Of a stretch of DNA of 64,000 nt, positions 62,051-64,000 are shown one piece after another; the first letter of the stretch is position 1; each line of letters starts with the position of its first letter. Position numbers and translations under genes: made by a program. Location of the stretch: assembly GCF_020539865.1 (NCBI RefSeq), contig NZ_JAJBQV010000004.1:1-64000 (forward strand). Direction: 5' to 3'. The DNA is from Megasphaera elsdenii. Its GTDB lineage: Bacteria; Bacillota; Negativicutes; Veillonellales; Megasphaeraceae. The notes under the pieces are model-generated. The model ran no database searches, was not told the DNA's origin, and saw only the letters and a program-made list of their open reading frames with translations.

Positions 62051-62221
62051 GAGCATTTTTTATTTCCAAAAGTGTCAAACTTAGGATTATAATAAGCTAA
62101 TAGTGTCTCGTCAACAAAGCATGAATTATTAGCCATATAATTTTGATGATTTATATATAATGGTGTTTAAGTATATTACATAGTGGCCTCAAGATACGCC
62201 TCAAGCCACTGTAACTCAATT

Positions 62222-62262
62222 AAAAAAAGACTGTTTACAACGATTGCCATTGTAAACAGTCT
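62222..62262 (-). terminator. Terminator of the sigma-factor gene
   Basis: On the minus strand AGACTGTTTACAA.TGGCAATCG.TTGTAAACAGTCT then TTTTTTT. Confidence 0.85.
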
Positions 62263-62293
62263 GTATGACATGCATTAGTGTTATATTTATGTA

Positions 62294-62905
62294 TTAATTT
62301 GTTTTTATAGTCTCATCTCCAATGGCTAAATTATCATCGGTCAACAAAATTTTTAAATTTCTAAGACCTCTTTTGATATATCCGCAAATCGTACTTTTCT
62401 GCAAATTATATTTTTGGGCAATCTGCTGATACGAATAGCCATGGATGAAGTGCAGGCGGATGAATGTCTGCTGTAATTCCGGCAGCTGTTCTAAAGCCCA
62501 GTAGAGCTGCGTCCGCACTTCGTCTTCTAAGTAGCAGAGTTCCGGACAAGCATCTTCAGAAACAAGGTCTTCCGGCAGGTCGGTCAATGTGTCGTTTTCC
62601 ATAATCGTTTTTTCGACTCGCTGGTAGTAGCAGGTCCGGCTGTAAGACTCCCGACGCAGGTGATTGTGTACCGAAGCAACCATCATTTCGGTGACGGTTT
62701 CGGATTGACTCAAATCATATTGATAGATACAATCTATGGCCCCATGATAGGCCGTCGACAAGGCCTCATCGAAATTCTGATAAAACCGCTGGTATTTCTT
62801 GGCCTGATGGTGCAAATAGGGCTTAAAAGCCTTGATCAGTTCTTCTGCCGCTATTTTGTCGCCGCGCTGAGCAGCTCGTACACAATGTCGCATCTGGATA
62901 GTCAT
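62294..62905 (-). CDS. RNA polymerase sigma-70 family sigma factor
   Basis: A 203-residue protein with region-2-like sequence (ELIKAFKPYLHHQAKKYQRF, FDEALSTAYHGAIDCIYQYD) and a region-4 HTH (HGYSYQQIAQKYNLQKSTIC, GYIKRGLRNLKILL). It lacks region 1 and 3, like alternative/ECF-type factors and phage-type regulators. Upstream of it on the same strand lie DUF2922, DUF1659 and amidase genes; it is probably part of that cassette. Confidence 0.85.
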   Translation of the reverse strand: MTIQMRHCVRAAQRGDKIAAEELIKAFKPYLHHQAKKYQRFYQNFDEALSTAYHGAIDCIYQYDLSQSETVTEMMVASVHNHLRRESYSRTCYYQRVEKTIMENDTLTDLPEDLVSEDACPELCYLEDEVRTQLYWALEQLPELQQTFIRLHFIHGYSYQQIAQKYNLQKSTICGYIKRGLRNLKILLTDDNLAIGDETIKTN

Positions 62906-63006
62906 TACATCACGTCTCCTTACTACATTAAAATTCGATTAAAACCCCTTTTCATTTTTTCTTTTTAAATTAAATTTCTCTAATAATTCCCTAAATGGAA
63001 AATACC

Positions 63007-63029
63007 CTGGGCCGATATACGGCCCAAGG
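63007..63029 (-). terminator. Weak hairpin after the DUF2922 gene
   Basis: CTTGGGCCG.TATAT.CGGCCCAGG followed by GTATTTTCC on the minus strand; T run is weak, so partial termination before the sigma factor is possible. Confidence 0.5.
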
Positions 63030-63048
63030 CATCTCTATTCGGTTACGC

Positions 63049-63279
63049 TTATTCGAGCGTTTCGACTTTACGGGTTACGATCTGGCTCGACTTAAGTCCT
63101 GTCAGATTACCGCCTTCCGTCGTAGCAAAGATTTTGCTGTCGACGATGGCTTTGGCGGCAGTATCGACGGTAGCTTTCGTCAAGTCCGCTTTCGGATTGG
63201 AAATGGAGTAGCTGACATTCTTGCTGATTCCATCAACAAAAGTAAGCTGTAACGTTTTCGTTTCCGATTTAATGGCCAT
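63049..63279 (-). CDS. DUF2922 family protein
   Basis: A 76-residue protein of the DUF2922 type: TLQLTFVDGISKNVSYSIS, VDTAAKAIVDSKIFAT, and a final strand KSSQIVTRKVETLE. Predicted beta-beta-alpha-beta fold. Function unknown; it is usually found with DUF1659, as here (44 bases apart). AGGAGG precedes the ATG. Confidence 0.88.
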   Translation of the reverse strand: MAIKSETKTLQLTFVDGISKNVSYSISNPKADLTKATVDTAAKAIVDSKIFATTEGGNLTGLKSSQIVTRKVETLE

Positions 63280-63323
63280 AGTGTAGTCCTCCTTTCTTTG
63301 GTATTATGAGAAGTTACTCTCTC

Positions 63324-63542
63324 CTACGCTGTGATTTCGTTTTCGACGATTTCGTGGATGCCCGTGATGGGATCTTCGTACAGCGTACCAATGGCGTTGA
63401 CGGCGGTAACGACGTTGGCCGGTTCAGCCCCGTTCACCAGATTACGCATCTGCACGGATTTTTCGCACAAAGTGTCATTTTCGTCGGTGTAGCTGATGAC
63501 AAGTTTCAGTTTGCTGGAAACTGCTTTACGTTCTGCTGCCAT
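63324..63542 (-). CDS. DUF1659 family protein
   Basis: A 72-residue protein of the DUF1659 type: KLKLVISYTDENDTLCEKSV, LVNGAEPANVVTAVNAIGTL, and ITGIHEIVENEITA. Its secondary-structure order resembles the neighbouring DUF2922 protein. Function unknown. AGGAGG precedes the ATG. Confidence 0.88.
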   Translation of the reverse strand: MAAERKAVSSKLKLVISYTDENDTLCEKSVQMRNLVNGAEPANVVTAVNAIGTLYEDPITGIHEIVENEITA

Positions 63543-63580
63543 AGTTCATTCCTCCTTTCCTTAATTTTTATAACTAACAG

Positions 63581-64000
63581 CTAAGCTGCTAATTGCTGCG
63601 TATTGGCAATGCCGGGATACTGCATGATACCCGTGGCAATCGCCCTTGCTACGTCATCCTGACAGCGGACATACCGCCGCCAGTCATGATTGTTGTCGAT
63701 GAAACATATTTCTAGTAAAACAGCGGGCATGGCCGTACTTCGCAGGACGAAAAATTCTGCGTGTTCTTTTAATCCCCGGTTCGGCAGCTTCAAAGCTGCG
63801 ACGATATTCGACTGAATCGAATGACCGAGGAGCAGGCTGGCCGTCGTGCCGGAAATGCAGGTTTCCGTACCGCTGGCCCGCTTGTTGAAGGCGTTGAAAT
63901 GGATAGATACGAAGATATCTGCATCGGCGTCGTTGGCTTCATCGCAAATATCATATAAATCGTCACTCTGCCCGAACAGGACATCCATGCCGTTCCGCTC
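63581..64000 (-). CDS. N-acetylmuramoyl-L-alanine amidase (amidase_3), partial
   Basis: The frame is open to the window edge (140 codons including stop); the first His motif lies outside. Visible: IFVSIHFNAFNKRASGTET with the second zinc ligand His, KEHAEFFVLRSTAMPAVLLE and EICFIDN with the catalytic Glu. It would hydrolyse the bond between MurNAc and L-alanine in peptidoglycan. The product ends QQLAA. Located directly upstream of the DUF1659 gene with a 38-base gap. Confidence 0.88.
   Translation of the reverse strand, partial: ERNGMDVLFGQSDDLYDICDEANDADADIFVSIHFNAFNKRASGTETCISGTTASLLLGHSIQSNIVAALKLPNRGLKEHAEFFVLRSTAMPAVLLEICFIDNNHDWRRYVRCQDDVARAIATGIMQYPGIANTQQLAA

Overview
The window looks like a chromosomal segment of a Negativicutes (diderm Firmicute) close to Megasphaera/Veillonella. 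The gene complement and operon order are Firmicute: ruvC-ruvA-ruvB, a SpoIID homologue, queA-tgt-yajC-secD-secF, T-box leaders, and YceD-L32. An outer-membrane porin carrying an S-layer homology (SLH) domain, together with two other SLH proteins, points to the Negativicutes outer envelope. The genus is an inference. No rRNA, tRNA or CRISPR array was found.

Layout. 1-9.3 kb: the right end of an IS200/IS605 element, then a long leftward operon for Holliday-junction resolution, queuosine synthesis and Sec export. 9.3-13.5 kb: a truncated AAA-ATPase remnant, an RseC-family protein, a MATE exporter and an MscS channel. 13.6-16.9 kb: two tandem LysR genes (the second has lost its DNA-binding domain) and a flavodoxin / carboxymuconolactone-decarboxylase-like / cupin cluster whose middle gene has an in-frame amber stop. 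17-28 kb: L32/YceD, a TGS-uridine-kinase protein, a second RseC paralogue, galU, a large membrane-anchored protein of unknown function, a HAD phosphatase and two tandem SLH proteins that share an uncharacterised C-terminal domain. 28-41 kb: asparaginase, amino-acid permease, an esterase/FloA/NfeD membrane operon, and an aminotransferase followed by a kinase-like protein and an 860-residue amino-acid transporter fused to a metal-ligand-less iron-alcohol-dehydrogenase domain. trpS has a T-box. 41-50.7 kb: phosphoesterase, DUF1858, SstT, ileS with a T-box, an alanine/sodium symporter, an HD protein and a sirtuin. 50.8-59.2 kb: OmpM-like porin, MutS2, a double U32 peptidase, a canonical iron ADH, and S9/L13. 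59.5-62 kb: an accessory patch with a PD-(D/E)XK transposase-like protein and an IS256 remnant lodged in an IS66 remnant. 62-64 kb: a sigma factor, DUF2922, DUF1659 and an N-acetylmuramoyl-L-alanine amidase that runs off the window.

Shared themes are amino-acid uptake and catabolism (four transporters, asparaginase, aminotransferase, T-boxes) and envelope maintenance. Intergenic gaps are rich in strong terminators, often followed by dispersed GC-rich palindromes or copies of a GTGGTTCGT repeat. The most unusual single gene is the transporter/pseudo-dehydrogenase fusion at 35230-37812.
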